From assembly GCA_963735005.1 (NCBI GenBank), contig CAVTJA010000006.1, positions 225,851 through 289,850 of the forward strand: DNA of 64,000 bases, in the 5' to 3' direction. Every line of letters starts with the position of its first letter. The first letter of the stretch is position 1. Positions 63,613-64,000 of this stretch are shown here, one piece after another. This DNA is from WTKG01 sp963735005. GTDB lineage: Bacteria; Actinomycetota; Actinomycetes; Actinomycetales; Demequinaceae. A program made the position numbers and the translations under genes. Under the pieces are notes generated by a model that was not told the DNA's origin, made no database searches, and saw only the letters and a program-made list of their open reading frames with translations.

Positions 63613-64000
63613 TCCTCGACACGTCGGCGGTGTGCGCTGTGGCGTTCGACGAGCCCGAGGCGCCGGCCCTCCTGGCGTGCATCGAAGCCACGGAGCACCT
63701 GCGGATCAGTGCGGCGACCGTGGTCGAGCTGGCGGCAGTTGTCGCGCGCTCGGGGCGGCCCGAGGTGGGCGGCAGAGTTGAGCGGCTGCTCGCGGCGTGG
63801 GGCGTGGACACCGCCGCGTTTGACGCACACCAGGCCCACGTGGCAAGCCGGGCGTACCGCGACTACGGCCGCGGCTCAGGCCACCGCGCGGCACTGAACC
63901 TGGGCGACTGCTACTCCTACGCGCTCGCCGCGACCATGGCCGAGCCACTGCTGTTCGTGGGCGACGACTTCTCGCACACCGACGTCGCGGTCGCGCTGCA
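63609..64000 (+). CDS. vapC: VapC-family PIN ribonuclease toxin (3' end outside window)
   Basis: 130 residues in the window. PIN-domain acids are seen: Asp4 in VILDTSA, Glu40 in ATVVELAAV, Asp100 in LNLGDCYSYALA, and Asp119/Asp120 and Asp125 in FVGDDFSHTD. VapC toxins cleave tRNA or rRNA when VapB is degraded. The coupled GTGA start after vapB and the RHH-type antitoxin make this a typical type II pair. Only the last few residues are missing at the right edge. Confidence 0.92.
   Translation, partial: MILDTSAVCAVAFDEPEAPALLACIEATEHLRISAATVVELAAVVARSGRPEVGGRVERLLAAWGVDTAAFDAHQAHVASRAYRDYGRGSGHRAALNLGDCYSYALAATMAEPLLFVGDDFSHTDVAVAL

Overview
The window is high-GC DNA with densely packed genes, many 1-4 base start/stop overlaps (ATGA, GTGA, TAATG), many lipoproteins and no tRNA, rRNA, insertion sequence, prophage or CRISPR that I can see. 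The order ileS / folC-DUF4233 / ndk / smc / ftsY / amt-glnK-glnD / ffh, together with a GlnR-type box, an actinobacterial ileS T-box, SseB, a DUF2510 protein and a heliorhodopsin, points to an actinobacterium. Micrococcales (Cellulomonas/Demequina-like) is my best guess; the family level is not secured by the sequence.

Layout. 1-2459 (minus): flavin-based transmembrane electron-transfer module (ApbE flavin transferase, FMN-binding protein, ferric-reductase-like membrane oxidoreductase). 2527-9893 (minus): amidohydrolase, ffh, glnD, glnK, amt, then ftsY; amt is preceded by a four-half-site GlnR box. 9955-17424: small membrane protein, a three-repeat secreted protein, smc, a frameshifted esterase, a UPF0114 protein and ndk. 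17576-19814 (plus): lipoprotein plus a LysM cell-wall protein. 19818-22251: membrane protein, DUF4233, folC. 22407-28616: small secreted protein, lipoproteins (one with a caspase-like H/C dyad), heliorhodopsin and a Gly/Pro/Gln-rich neighbour. 28764-33840: DUF2510/pilin-like protein, GH16 glucanase lipoprotein, ileS and its T-box. 33892-43305: acyltransferase/SGNH protein, MFS transporter, sulfotransferase-like protein, SDR, ICMT-like protein, ROK-like protein and small proteins. 43307-49883: CASTOR/POLLUX-type channel divergent from a four-gene 2-oxoacid:ferredoxin oxidoreductase operon. 49893-56467 (minus): two very large repeat proteins, one with an intact C39-like cysteine-peptidase domain and one membrane-anchored with what looks like a dead copy. 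56534-64000: YbaK deacylase, SseB, RNA ligase RtcB (every arginine codon is CGG), two copies of a palindromic repeat, a lipoprotein, an MBL hydrolase, a Pro-rich membrane protein, and VapBC at the right edge.

How the parts fit: amt-glnK-glnD is the nitrogen-sensing cassette, with GlnD showing a lost catalytic Asp and no ACT tail. ffh and ftsY are the two SRP GTPases. The oxidoreductase operon encodes gamma, alpha, beta and a fused flavin/Fe-S subunit that could connect pyruvate (or another 2-oxoacid) oxidation to NAD(P). At least six coding regions or joints are broken by single-base indels, often with the second half perfectly in register in another frame; this looks more like sequencing indels than decay, and affected genes are flagged.
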